Shown: positions 26,401-41,400, counted from the first letter of the stretch. The stretch is DNA of 64,000 nucleotides from Gymnothorax reevesii (GCA_029721435.1 CM056577.1:29604719-29668718); one strand, 5' to 3'. The notes: a model not told the origin generated them from the sequence alone. Made by a program: numbers and translations.

Positions 26401-29400
26401 GATCCAGAACCACGGTCCTCCCCGGATCTTCAATTCACGCTCTCCTCAATAGGAATCACATCTGGTTTCAAAATGATAAAATGGAGCAATTCAAATTGCC
26501 AAAATCGAGGTTTCCTAAATTGTATGCTGAATCCAAAAGGTGACGTCACCGTTGCTTCGTCCATCTTTTTATACAGTCTATACTCTCAACAGGGGACTTG
26601 TATTCAGTCATCGCCCTCTACTGGCATGCAGTGGCATAAAAAAAAACTGCAGTTCTTGTGGTGTAACGAGGTGACTATGACACGCTGGCATCCGAAGTTA
26701 AATTGCCAAAAACTTCATCCATAAACTGTTTTAAAAATTCTCACTTAGTTAAGGTGCTGCATCTGCGGAGCAGTAGTGACTACCACAGCACGGGTTCGAT
26801 CCCCAGTCGCACCAACCGGCTGTTGTCGGCAGCTTTTTCGGAGCTGGCTACGCGCACGATTGGCTACGCGCTGCAGATTGGGAATGGGTCTGCCGGGAAG
26901 GGATACGAAAAAATGGTTGCTTTGTTCGTAGTTCAAGTGCCTCCTGTTGGCCAGCCTGTTGCTCATCAGTAAAACTCTAGGCTTGCTCATGTTCGGGTAT
27001 CCTCCGCCCTCGTTCTGAACTTGCTAAGTTTTTCGACCTTTGAGTGCAAAGAAGCAGGGGCTGATAGGCCCGTGCTTCAGAGGAGAGCTGCGAACGGTCT
27101 CTCTCTCCTGTGCTGGCAACATGGGGTCGCATACAAGCAAGCTTTGCACAAAGTTCTTGAATTGGGCATTCCAGATTGAGGTGGGTTTGGAGATGCTGAA
27201 GTTAAAAAAAAATTCACTTTAGAAGTACTTCGCATTATTTTTAAGCATTCATCGATTTCAACCCCATGGAATTTGTAACTACAAAGTAGCTACAAATGCT
27301 ATTTCTCAAGACCTTTGTGAATTATAATTTATACTGTTCAATTTTTAGCTGACAAACTAAACCCATTGTTTGTCAAAAAACTGTATGTCCCATCAAGTTG
27401 TTCCCAAAGCAAAAAAGGAATTTGCATCAGAAAGCTGCAACCTCTTGGCCATCTTTTATAGCTGATAGCTATCCAGACTGAAAAACAAGACAGCCTGGTG
27501 ATGTAGCTAGCCAATTTGAGTGATTGCCAATACAAAAAAAAAAACCCTGATGTGGCTTTTTCACCCAAATTTCTTATACACTGGGAACTGCCACACTTCC
27601 CGTGCACAGCTTACGTAGCGGCATGACAACAACAATTAAGCTATACTTGAGGAACAGCAAACAATATAAACGCTAAAATCAAGCCAAGAAAAAGTACTGG
27701 ATGCATGAAGAATTAATACAGCTTCTACACTCGGTATCATACGCAAAGTATCCATAACCATACACGCTAACACAACTTTTCCTCTGCAGCTGCACGAGAC
27801 CAGAAGCGACTTGGCCACCAAACTATCCCATAAAGCATTGGAAATGGGGCTTGATTGCAACGTCTGGGTATTTTTTTGTATTGCCAATCGCTCTAATTAG
27901 CTACCTGCTCTATGTTCTGCTTTGTTAGCCTAACCTAGGTAGTCATCAAATTATGTAGCTTGCTAATACCAATTTATGCATTTGGTCAACATCAGGTTGC
28001 AATAAAACCTATTAGCCAACGTACTACCTAACCAGTAAAGATATCTGTTCCTCCACTAAAAAGCTTGCAACCGAGCTATAGCATATCTGCCAACATGCCC
28101 CTAGTAGAATCGCGAATTAATTGCTTTTCACTGTTGTAAACCGATTCCTATGTACTAAATGTAGGAAGTTATTAGCTGTCTTCAGAGCAAACTAGCGGGG
28201 CAGTTAATCAACCTCACCAACACTCTGCTAAAGCTAGCCAGCTAAATCATCACAAGTTGCCATCTCACTGTTCTCTATTGATTCTTATGCACCACATGTT
28301 TGCTTGCTAATAGCAGCCTACTATGAAATAAGTTCACTCGGTCAAAGGTTTGACTGGTTTCCGAAGATAGCCAAGGGCTAGCAAACAAAGAATCGACTTT
28401 GTTTTCGCCACTTTATGCCTCTGATCAGCCTCTGCTGTGTGACAGCCGTAAACTTTTGCTGAAACTGAGGTAACTGATTGGCCGGGCTCGAATCACTGGC
28501 CATTCGCACTTTTGTTTATTGGATGTGCTGTTTCCAAAAATGGATGACAAACTGGACAAGTCTAAAAGTACAAGTTCAACAATAAACTGCAAATTTAATG
28601 TGCTCACTTGCATCTGTATACCCCACAGGTCAATCTCGGAGCGCGCTGGCTCATAAAGTTAATTCAATTTCAATTAATGCCAGAAAGTATCCAAACCCCA
28701 TTATTAATTTCTATAGGGACTTTACCTCTGACACCAGAATATGCCAACAGCAATGTTGTCACCTCAGGACTCTATACTGCACTTCCAGGTTTCAAAAATC
28801 TTTCGTAGCGGGGCTAGCTTGGATAGTCTGCCAGCAAAGCGTGGAGCAATGTAGGACAATAGATCTCACGGCAGCTAATAATGATAACACAACATTATAT
28901 TGTGATATATAATGCGAAAAGAAAAAAGAATGTTGCAACAACTTGTTGCCACTCTTTAGCTGACAGGTGAAAAGTGTTCAGAGTCTCTCGATTAATGCAG
29001 AGGCCAGGGTTTGTATCCCACCGAGAGGAGACCATCGTCTGGAGGCCAGGTCTGGAGCCCCAGCCTTGTGTGAGGTATAGCTCTGTAGCCCTTACCTAAT
29101 GCAGAGCATAGTGCTGAAACCCTTATCATATGCAAGTTGCAGCTCAAAGCCCTTATTTGATCCAGTGTACAGCTCTGGAGCTCATACCACGCGTGTGGCA
29201 CAGCTCTGGAGCCCTAACCTCGTGTGTGGCACAGCTCTGGAGCCCTACCTCGTGAGTGGTACAGCACTGGAGCCCTTACCACGCGTGTAGCACAGCTCTG
29301 GAGCCCTCACCTGTCACGGTGTTTGCCTGCAGGCCCTTCCCCCTGCTGCATTCTTTGCCTCCACCTTAACGAGCCACACCTATTGCTCCTTAAGGTGGAG

Positions 29401-32400
29401 CTGAAGCTTTTGTATTTAAGAGTGGGCTGCACCTGCGTTTGTGCGGCAGTATTTTGTTGGTCTCCTGAGCCCTGCCATGGTATTTCTTGCTGCTGCTGCT
29501 GCTGCTTCACTCTGGGACAATTTGAATCTTTATATTTCTAAATTAAAGAATTATTGTGTTTTTACTCAGCCTGTGCGTTTGGGTCCCTCTAACTTCTTTG
29601 GGAACATGGTCCCAGCGCCCGCCGGCTTTGTTTCTTGCCGGCTGGCCGAAATCCATGACATAACCTCGTGTGTGGCACAGCTCTGGAGCCCTAACTTATG
29701 AATAGTACAGCTCAGGAGCCCATTCCTTGTGCGTGGCACAGCACTGGAGCCCTACCTCGCATGTGGTACAGCTGTGGAGCCCTTAACTTATGCAGGGTAC
29801 AGCTCTGGAGCACTTACCTCGCGTGTGGCACAGCTCTGGAGCCATACCTCGCATGTGGTACAGCTCTGGAGCCCTTAACTTATGCAGGGTACAGCTCTGG
29901 AGCCCTTAACTTATGCAGGGTACAGCTCTGGAGCACTTACCTCATGTGTGGCACAGCCCTGGAGCCATACCTCGCGTGTGGTACAGCTCTGGAGCCCTTA
30001 ACTTATGCAGGGTACAGCTGTGGAGCACTTACCTCGTGCGGGGTGCGGTCCAGTTTCCGGATGCGGGTGCATGGCTCCTTGTGTTCCTTACTGACGTGCA
30101 CCTGCCCCTTAGTGCTCTTCCTGACCAGGTGACGCCGCACGCCGGGGACATCCTCAAACCTGTGACCTGGGAGGGAGCAAGGGATAGAGGGAGGAGAGAG
30201 AGACGAGGGATGGAGGAGGCAGAGATAGAGGTGGAGGAAGGGAGAGCGAAAGAGGTGGGAGGGAGGGCGGGAGAGGGAGAGAGAGGGAGGTAATAGGCGA
30301 GAGAGGGAGAGAAAGATGTAGGCATGGATGAGAGAGCGGAAAGGAGGGAAGAGAGGGATAGAGAAAGGTAAGTAGAGAGAGAGAAACAGGGAGAGAGGGA
30401 AAGACAGGGAGGATGAGGAGAGACAAAAAGGGAGGAAGTAAAGAGCTGTTTTTACTAACTGCTTGTTTTCAGAAAGCTGCATCAACTACAGAAACGGGGT
30501 GATGGGTTTTGCACCAAAAAGGAAAAATCCAACTGATGAATCACTTTCACCTAAGAGTTGGCTTCATAGATGGATGAAAACACATGAAAACTCCTCTACC
30601 TATCCTGCTTTAGCCATGACCTCATCACACAACCTCCCTCTCAGCCAATTAGAGCAAAGCAGTCACTTTTCCTTAACTGATTTCAAACTGGCCGTGGACA
30701 AACAAGACAAGCAGTGCAAAAATAAAAAACAATGAACAATACTTGTTGGGATTGACCTTTTTTTTTTTGTCTGCCCAGTGCAGGCCAGGCTTGCGGTTCC
30801 TAACACAAACCTATTCAAATGGGTTTGAGTCTTTTCTGTTTGTGAGAAGAAAAAGAAAGGTGATGACAAATCTAATAATTCCCCTCACGGACCGACTGCC
30901 AACCTTACTGCCATTTTCCCAGGCTGCCTAAGATTGCGAATGGAATCTTGGGTTCCACCTTGGATGGAACAAACAATAAATATAATTTAAGACGTCCCTG
31001 ACACCATGAACCCACAGGGAAGTCCTCCCCTCATTGCAGTGATGGAGCCATGATCACAGCCCCCTTTTTTTCTAATTTCTACCAGCCAATAATCAATAAC
31101 CTTCCCAGGCAACTTGCTTTTAAGCCACTTGAGGTAGATGATCACACATATAATTAGAATGCTCTATTCAAGCTGCTCAACAATCTTCATACTGAACAAT
31201 CTCAATGCATCATAGCTGGGCTGGCAATCAAAAGTATCAAAGTTCTTCGACAAATTCTTTCTTAAAATATATTTCTAGAGACTGCATCCTCTACATCGCC
31301 CCCTGCTCATGCAAAAATTAAACGTTTCGGGCTCTTTCGGACCGCATTTCCGCCCGTCACACCATGTACTGATATCAACACATTGCAGGAAACAGCTTGT
31401 CAGAACAAAGCTTCAATTCTGGATAAAATGGAAAGTATGCCTTTGGCTGACGGGCATGGATCAGATCATCCCTGGAAATACGTAATGGAATTACCCTAGC
31501 GGCATCTTACTCCGCGATGATTAAAAAGTTTTCGGGTGTGATGACCGGCTCCCTTTACGTAACAAAAGAGCGCGGCCAAAACCCCCCGCGGTTTCGGAGG
31601 TGTGTCACTGACGTCAGCGAGCAGGGGTATCCAGCCACTCGTGAAATACGGACCGGTGAGCGAGATAGCATCTTCAAAGCATTCTCGCCCGCACTCCTAT
31701 TAAAACCATGGGCGCGCCTCAGTTACCTAATGGCTCTGCACGGTTGGGCTGTAAACGAATACAATGGATGCGCTTGATTAATTGCTCGGCTTTGGAGTAG
31801 GCGCCCAAGGGTGGGACGTCAAGGCCGGTGGAAGTTAATTAAAATCACAACGTCAAAGGTGCAATAGACCAAGTTATAGCCCCAGCTCGCGAACCCCTCC
31901 AAGTTCCGCACGTTATCTGTGCTACGGATGCGCGCGCTCGCACGCGCATCATGTATTCAGTTCATTACATTCAACTGCAACCATAACCGAGAAGCGCTCG
32001 CGCGTCAGCGTATTGAACAGTACTCACTCTACGGTTCGAGTCTGTCAAATCAACTGTCGAAGAATTATTTCGAAATTACGTCTTTTTTCCTCCGTGGATC
32101 GCAGTAAAGTTCCCTTTCAGTCAAAGCAGTCTTTTGTTCAGCTCACGTCTCTCAAGAGGCGCACAAACAGGAGCACGAGGGAAAACAAAAGAGAAGCAAA
32201 GAAAGTTCAGACGTGGTGGGCAGCGCCGACCCTCTGACGAAAGACTGACATTCCGACACAATTGATTGCGTGGATAAAAAAAAACAAATGAAAAATTGAA
32301 TGTCATGCAGAAGCTCTTAACAGCTTATGATCAGTTTTTGACAGACACAGCAGATTTTAAAAGTTAATTAATTAAAAAGTAGTTATTTCGGTGCAATGAT

Positions 32401-35400
32401 TCGCAGAACAAAAAATTAAACCTTGGATGAATATGGACGCAGTTTGCCCTTTATTAAAATAAGGTTGTCACGTTTCTGGAATCTAGAGATCTAAGACTAG
32501 AGTAATAACACTGAAGCCACAGCATAAATTGAAAAAAAAAAAAATTTTGATCGCAGAAAACACCACAAAGCAAGCTAGCTTGACGATAACATAATTTTTA
32601 ATCTTCATACGCTTTATTTTCATTCTGCTCCAAACTGCATTTCACAGAAGACTATATTGCTCATTCCATGGGTCAAATTTTGATTAGTTTCAATATGATT
32701 CCTGACAGAATCATACAGAAGTCTCAGCCCCGCTCCTGGAGATATAACATCCAATTTATTTTCATTTCAATCATACAAAAGTGAATTCAAAAGCTGCAGG
32801 TTTTGTTGAACAGCTAATTAGTACAATTACTAGTTCAGTGAATTACAGTGAAAATAAAAAACTAACAGGATGACAGAACTCCAGGAGCAGGGTGGGGACC
32901 TAAGACAGGGATACATCCTCATCCCCACGTTTTCACACAAAGCCCAAATTTCAGAAAATTATGGCTACAGTGGTCCCAAGTATGCAACGGGCTCAGGGCA
33001 TATTATGGGCTGCATTGTCCTTTCCGCAGGGCGATATGGAAGATGGTGATGCAACAGCGGGCCCGCCCCCACCACACCCAGCATCGCCAAGCTCCACCAA
33101 CTTCAGCACTTCTCCCTTATGACACTTTTGCTCAGTCACCTCAAACCCACCAATCACCATACCGCCGCTAACCCCTCCTCCACCCTGCCTCTCCCCTGGC
33201 TCCTCCCACTTCAGCCCACCCCCACTGAACTCCTACATCAGTGGTTCTCAATCTTAGCTAGAAAGGGTCAGTGTAAAGGCAGGCTTTCCTTCCAACTGGG
33301 AATTTACGTGCCTGACTCTGCTAATCAATTCCCACAGCAGAGACAATCAACTCACCATATCCACCCTCTCTTTACCTGGGAGGACAGTGTAAGAACCAGC
33401 TAATCAGAAGCTCTAATTGGTCAAATAATTTGTTTATTACCTTTGAGAAAATAAAACCAGGGCTGGTTTTGAATTTGAGGGCTGGATTTGGAGGATCCCT
33501 GCCCTAGTCTTAGTGGGGAAAAAAACGTATTCAGGAGTATCAGGTGTGCACTTGTTTAGTTGTAATGAAAACCTGCGCCCATACCAGCCATTTCTGGGTA
33601 AGGTTCATAATGTTCTACTTGCACTCCAAGAAGCCCCAGAACCTCTTTAACAGCTCAAAAACGAATATAGTTATCATTGTTTTTTTCAGCTTGTAATTTG
33701 ACATGAGGACTGAAAATGAGGGTAAAACCGGTCCCTGTTAACCCTTTCCTCGCCACACCCACTCACTCTTGATGCCGTCCAAGTCGGCGGAGGCCAGCGT
33801 CTCCGCCTCCGTCTCGTCAGTGGGGATGCGCTGGTACCGGGCCTGTTCTGTGCCCGTCATGTTCCCCGTCCGACGGCGCTCCTGCAGGTCGTAGCTCCGC
33901 CCCGCCATCCCGAGTTTGGTCACGGAGGAGGCGGAACCACGGGTGGGGGGGCTGGCAGAGGCAAGGGAGCGTGGGGATGAGGGGGGTGGGGCTGGGGCTG
34001 GGCCAGAGAGCCCGTTACTCCCCTTGTGCAGGGAGGGGGGCGTGCTCGCCGGGTCCGGCTCGCTGTAAGTAGAGAAAAACACCAGCAGTTATGTTACTGT
34101 TATTTAATTAGTTCTTTTTTATTTAAAGCTACCTACAATTGACCGGACAACTACTAACCAACCAAGAATCACACTGCAGTGATTTATTTATTTGTTTGTT
34201 TATTTCACACTGGCCCTTATTAATTCAAAACAACTTACAGTCAATAAGACCAAGCAGGCGCCAAGAACCCAACAATCACACTACTGTTATTTAGCAGATG
34301 TGTTTTAATCCAAATTGGCTGACGTACAATGAGAGTAAGCAGACATAAACAAACCAACAATTAAACTACCATTATCTAGCAGATGAATTATTCTATCAAA
34401 AAGGACTTATAGTTCATTGGACTCAGGAGATGCCACCAAAACAACAGTCACATTCCTGTTATTAAACAGATGCTTGTTAATTCAAAACAACTTACAGTTG
34501 ATAAGACCAAGTGGGCGCCAAGCAACCAACAATTACATTACCTTCATTAGCTGATGCCATCCTATCAAAAACTACTTGCATTAGATTAGACTACTCAGAC
34601 ACCAACAAACTAATAATTACTGCACCATTATTGAGCAGATGCTTTTTTTAACTGGAAGAGTCATTTAGAAAAAGCAGAGAATTTTCAGCAACTCAACACG
34701 TTCTTTAAACATGAGGCTGAAGTATTGCACTCATACTCATCAGTAATTGTTACTGTCATGTATTAGCCAACACACCATCGGATACAAACCATCATTCATA
34801 TAAAACACAGAATTCGGTAGCACTTCATGTGCACCATGTGGCAGGAGGCAGAAATATTGCCAACTTGCATTTTTCAGTAATGGTTACCATTATGAATTTA
34901 CCAAATGAATGCAATGATAGTTTGACGATGTCTTGCATAAAGGGACTTTCTCGGTTATGCAATCTTCTGACGGCTATCATATCATACAAATGACTTCTCT
35001 CAGCCTTATGACCACAGGTTCAAATGTTGAAAAGAAGTCCCCTTCCAGAGAGCATTTCGGTCGACACACACACAAAAAAACAAATCATAAATAGCCTCAA
35101 AAGATAATTCAATCTTGCATGACAATTCATTTCTATTACTTCTCAGTGAATATCAAGAAAGCAGAAAATAGTGCAAAAGAGGCGATATGGCCCGAAATTT
35201 GTAGCAAACGGTACTTTAAAACAAGCCAGAATGTTCAGAGAAAGAAAAGACTCAGTCTCATTGGAAGGCTAAAATGTCAGTTCAGACAGACTTTTTCAAA
35301 GCTTTAAAAGTCTCCCTCCAGGAAGTGCACAGGTCATGATCACCCAGTGATAATAAAACAAAACCACAATGTTGCTAAAACGCAATAGAAACTGACAAAA

Positions 35401-38400
35401 CTCTCACGAAACACTGAGAGAACGTTCTTCGTTCGCTGGGCAGGGATGCTCCCCCACATGTCCCACTCATTGTGACAGCCTTTAAACAAATTCACCCTCG
35501 CTCACACGCCAAACGCAGCTGTCCCTTGAGGACCGGGTCCCTGGCGTCACCCGCGACGCTCCTTACCGAGCTGGAAGGGAGCCGCAGAGCTATGCCGTTG
35601 CCCAGAGACTCCCCCGCCTGGTTACAGCGCACCGGAACGCGTGCCTAGTTACGAAACTCCTGGGTGAATAAGGTGTCAACTGTTACCAGACTAGACTGTA
35701 TCCCAAGGCTGGTAGCTATGACTTAGATAACGTTTGTCACTGAATGGGGTTCCATACGATCCAATGAGAGTAAGGAGACAGGATGCTGGAGAGAGTGGTA
35801 ATTCCACAATGAGAGGGAGACTGAGAGATGAGGATAGAAGAAGGAAGATAACTAAGGGAGGTTTATATACACGAAGACTGGGCAGAGGAGAATTATTTTG
35901 TGAGAGAGAGAGAGAGAGAGAAATATGGCCCTTGGGAGGAGGTCTCCAGCTGACTCTCTGGATACCTGCTTCATGGCAACGTACCCTGGGCTGATCCAGG
36001 GGCCCTAGCTATGGGCACGATTGTGACATTTAATCTTTTGATGTTGTCAGAACTGCACTGCAACATCGCACCAGTGAGGGAATGTTACAAAGCGAGCAAG
36101 ACCAGTGAAGGGTGAGGACATTAGGGGAACGAGGGGAACGTGTGTGTGTGTGTGTGTGTATGTGGCGTGTAAGAGTGTGTCTGTGTGTAATGTGTAAGAG
36201 TGTGTGCGTACACAGGGGGCAGACGCTCACTCTGTCGTAGAGGCATCTTCAGGCCCACTCTCCTGGCTCTGACCCGAATCGGGTACGATGTCCACTCGGC
36301 GAGGGGGGGTGTGTGTTCCTGACTTGCTCGCTGAGGAGGACGAGTGGTCTTCTTCTGAAACAAAGAACTGCATGGGGGGAGGGGGAGGGGGTCAGGAAGA
36401 GTGACACAAGACATCAAATACAAGGTCGGACCTCCCAAATTACTGTTATACAGTGAACACAATAATTCATTAGATAGTCACACATTTTTGTTACTTTCTT
36501 ATTTCATTTATCTTATTTTGATTATGGCTGAGTCAAACACCTGATCTGCATCAAAACTGGACATGCATGTTACAAGCTGAAAAGGAGAAAGAAGGCAATG
36601 AAGTCTTCGTAACAAGCAGGAACTGAAAAATGGCTGCAGTACAGGCCTGGCAGAGCATCACCAGGGAAGATACCCGGAGTCTGGTGATGTCTATACGTCA
36701 CAGACTTCAAGCAGACATCATATGATAGGATATGCAACCAAATGTTTAAAATGATAACTATGTCCAACATAATGTTAATCTATCCGGTTCCTTCTATGTC
36801 CCAGAATATAAGGGATACTAAGTACAAAAGGTTCTTCCGATATGGATGAAAACACCCTCAAATTAAAACTGACAGTTAGCACTTCAACCTACACAGCAAT
36901 GGAACTTTTTATACACTAAGTGCTAGCAGAGAACCAAAAATTTTTGAATAAGTCACTGGGGCTTTTTTCTGACCTTTTGTTCATTAAGGTTCAGAGCCAT
37001 ATGAAGTTAAGTCAAAAAAGTATTTTTTAATCTATGGCAGATTTTAAAAAATATAGATGGACAACAGCACAGGGCACAATTAATGTGACGTGATTTATTA
37101 TTTTTCAGATGTTATGATCATTTAAAAAAAAATCAGAGGATTCCAGTGACCACAGCAGACAGGACCCAGGTCATAATCTCCACGGAGACAGGTTGCCATA
37201 GACACTGGATTAAACACCTGCTCTCTGCATGTGTGTCAGAATGTGTTAAAGGTGTTATTTGGTCGAGATAATAAATTTTCCTGGCACCCGGCCCTCTAAT
37301 GAACTCCCAACACTCAAATGGGGTCGGTTCAATCTCAGCTCCACAGAACTGTAATAAATCTCGACAATCTCACACAGTTACCTAATACCTGTATTTCATG
37401 CAGTCTATGTTAGCCTAAGGGCAGTATTTTAAAAGTCTCCGTCCAGGGTAAAATACGAGGGGGGCACGTAATCTGACTCATTTTGCTAGTTTCTCTATAG
37501 TTAGCTCAAGTGCCAAGTTAGCCATGAGGTTCAGTGTTGGACAAAGTGTTGGACAAAACGGTACATGCTCGTTTGTCGTAACCAGCATTAAAAGAGAATG
37601 CCGACTCTAATCTCCCTTAAAATACCAGAATTTACCTTTTAACAGGTTACTAATATAACTTGTGGATTTAGCAAGACTCTGCAAAGACCTTTGGTTTATC
37701 ATCAGGGATAAAGTGCACTGCTAAATGAGTGAATTATGTAATGAGAGGCAAATGTGTTTTATTGATTTTTTTTAAATGTTTGTTTTTGTTCCAGTTTGGA
37801 TTTAGTTCTGTTAAGACCTAGTTCGCTCAGTAATGTGCTAATGTGTTCACTTAATGCTTATTCGTTAACACACTGACTGTGACTGCGGCTTCATTTTTTG
37901 CACACTGACAAAGACATAGGGCCTGATTTACTAAGACCTTTAGCACATGTAAAATCGTTTGGCCCGTGCAAAACCAGAAACCTTGCCACTGATTGGTACA
38001 AGGCCAGTACCCTGGCCAATCATGGGAAATGTTATTGGTTTTGCACAGGCAAAAAGATTTTACATGTGCTAAAGGTCTTAGAAAATCAGGCCCTTAGTAC
38101 TTATTTGTCAACTCACTCACTCACTGACCTGGGGCCTGTACCATAAAGCTGGTTTTGGGCTTATCGCGCTAACTTCAGGTTTAACCCTGGGTTTTCTGGC
38201 TCACTTCTTACTGAGTTATATCACCGCGGCAACATAAGCTGAACGGCTAACATGTTCCGAAGCAGGTGTAGCTCTAGATTCAGATCACAGCGTGCAAAAG
38301 CACCTTCTACTGACCAATCAGTTCTCTGAGAAAATGGCATCACCGTCCATTTTCAGCGGAGAGGTTCCAGCGGAGTTCGGTGTGCGGATGAATACCGATA

Positions 38401-41400
38401 TGTACGATACAGGTGATCATCTTAGGGTTTATCATGTGGCGACCGCAGTAGAGTCTAGCGCATTAAGTTTCACATCTTGAGTGCATCACAATGCTATATT
38501 TTTCCACGGGCAAAAGCACTAAAGCCTTGTACAACCCCAATTCCGAAATAGTTGGGACAAAGTGTAAATTGTGAATAAAATCAAAAGGCAATGACTTTCA
38601 AATCACACCAGCTAGTATTTTATTCACAAGAGAACAGAGATATTATAGCAAATGTTGAAACTGAGCAATTTTACAATTTTATCCACCAAATTAGCTCATT
38701 TCAAATTTGATGGCTGCTACAGGTCTCTAAAAAGCTGGGACAGGGGCCTGTTTACCATGGTGTAGCATCCCCTCTTCTTTTTAACACAGAGTGAAGGAGT
38801 CTGGGCATTGAAGATACAAGTTTCTTGACTTAAGCCATTGGAATTTGATCCAACTCTTGTTTAATACAGGCTTCCAGGTGCTGGAGAATTTTGGGTCTCC
38901 TTTGACGGACTTTTTATTTAATTATGCGCCAAATGTTTTCAATCGGTGAAAGATCAGTACTGCAGACAGGCCAGTTCAGCACATGGACTCTTCTACTATG
39001 AAGCCATGCTGTTGTAATAGCTGTAGTATGTGGTTTTGCATTGTCCTGCTGAAATACACAAGACCTTACCTGGAATGCTCATCTGGAGGGGAGCATATGT
39101 TGCTCTAAAGCCTTTATATACCTTTCAGAATTCATGGTGCTTTTTAAAACATGCAAGTGTCCCACACCAAATGCACTAATGCATCCCCATACCATCAGAG
39201 ATGCTGGCTTTTGAACTGAACGGTAATAACAGTAGGGGTGTTCTTTCTCTTCTTTAGCCCAGAGGACACAACGTCCACTTCAAACAAGAATGTCAAATTC
39301 GGACTCGTCTGACCACAGGACACTTTGCCACTTTGCTACAGTGCATTTTAAATGAGCCTTGGCCCACAGAACATGGCGGCGCTTCTGGATCATGCTCAAC
39401 AATGGCTTCCTTTTTGCATGATAGAGTTTTAGGTGGCATCTGTGGATGGCACGGCAGACTTTGTTTACAGACAGTGGTTTCTTCAAGTATTCCTGGGCCC
39501 AATTAGTGATGTCAATGACAGAATAATGCCGGTGAGTGATGCAGTGGCGTCTGAGGGCCCGAAGATCACAGGCATCCAGTAAAGGTCGTTGGCTTTGTCC
39601 CTAACACAGAGATTTATCCAGTTTCTCTGAATCTTTTGATGTTATGCACTGTCGATGAGCCCTTTCAATTTACATTGAGGAACATTGTTTTTAAAGTATT
39701 CCACAATTTTTTTATGCAAGCCTTCACAGGTTGGAGGGCCTTTGGCCATCTTTACTTCTGAGAGACTAAGCCTCTCTAAGGCATCCCTTTTATAGCCAAT
39801 CATGTTACATACCTGATGTCAGTTAACTTAATTACTTGCTAAATGTTCTTTCAGCTGATTCTCCTATATATTAATAGCCTTTTCAGCCCTTTTTTGCCTG
39901 TGTCCCAACTTTTTGAGACCTGTTGCAGCCAGAAAATTTGAAATAAGAGCATTTTGTGGATAAAAATGTAAAATGTTTCAGTTTCAGCATTTGAAATGTT
40001 ATCCATGTTCTATTGTTCATAACCTATTGGCTCGTGATCTGAAAGTCATTGAATTTTGATTTTATTCACAATTTACACTTCGTCCCAACTGTTTCGGAAT
40101 TGTGATAGTACTTGCTGCACTGATGAAAGTAAGCCTACTGCCCACTTTGAATTATGTTTTTGTAGTGATTCATTATTTGTTCTCCGGCTCCTCTGACACC
40201 GCCGGGGTTGCAGCTGGAAAAAAAAAAATCCATTTACGCCATAAGAATACATCCTCGCATCACGTCAATTTAATGAAATACGCAACTGTAATTTTACTGA
40301 TGGGGCAGTGACATTATAAACGATTGGATACGCACATCCCTATACCCAATAGGCTTCGTGCTGGATCATATCCTGTAAAGCAGAAAAGGAGAGAGCTGCG
40401 CTCACTAGCCCACATAGCGCCTGTTGTCATGATTTACTGCAGCAGAAGTAAAACTAAATTATCACTATTGCTGCAATAGCCCACATGCAATCATGATTAC
40501 AGGAGTTATGTGCAGTGATATTATCATTATAATTAACTTACGCATTTACACAGTCAGTGATTTTTTTGCCAACTGTCCTTTCTGTATTTGGCAGCTGCAG
40601 CAGTGTTGATTTTTGCCAGGATGATATGTTTATTCTCTTCATGTTTTTATTAAGAGCACTTGCTCCGCATTTGAAAAGTGTGCAGCTTTATTTCCAGTTG
40701 GTTTGTCCACGTTTGCAACTGGTCATTTGTTTCAAACCCCGACCCTTTTATGTGAGCGCACACGTACCTAGATTGGATGATTGGAAAACCTTGGGTTCAG
40801 CTATCGAGTTGAAAACTGGATTCGTGGTGCAGCTGATCAGGACTGCAGAAGTCTGGTTCTGAGCAGCCAGAGAACTCAGAGAAACCCGGGTGTGTTACTC
40901 CAGCTCTATGGTACAGGCCCCAGGTGTCTTAGATGTTCACACACTGAGTGTAATTCTGGGCCTGTATGTTGGTGCAATGACTTATGAGTTAGTGCTTGCA
41001 TGGACACACTGGCTGGGACTTGTGCATGTGTGTGCATATTGACCAGAACTGTGCATATGCACGGACACACTGAGAAGAACTTTTGTGCATTGGCGTGAAC
41101 ACACTGAACGGGACTTTATGCATGTGTGGACATAATAAACCTGATTTATCAGTCCTGTGTGGGCACATGCACGGTGCCCTTCAGCTGATGTCGCAGAAAG
41201 AGGAGACCGTCGTGTTCTCTTAGGCAGATGGACTGACTAAAGAATGAACATGCTGACTGCGACCTTACGCTGAAGTGTGTACATGTTGACTGTGACTTAC
41301 CGCTGAAGAGTGAACAGACTGACTGCGAATCTATGCAGAAGTGTGAAAACACTGACTGTGAGGGTTACACCGAAACATGATCGTGTTGATTGTGACTGTG

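Noticed and set aside
30003..30485. 160-codon minus-strand ORF
   Set aside because: Exon 5 plus its extended polypyrimidine tract. Only the exon 5 part (30033-30166) is coding.
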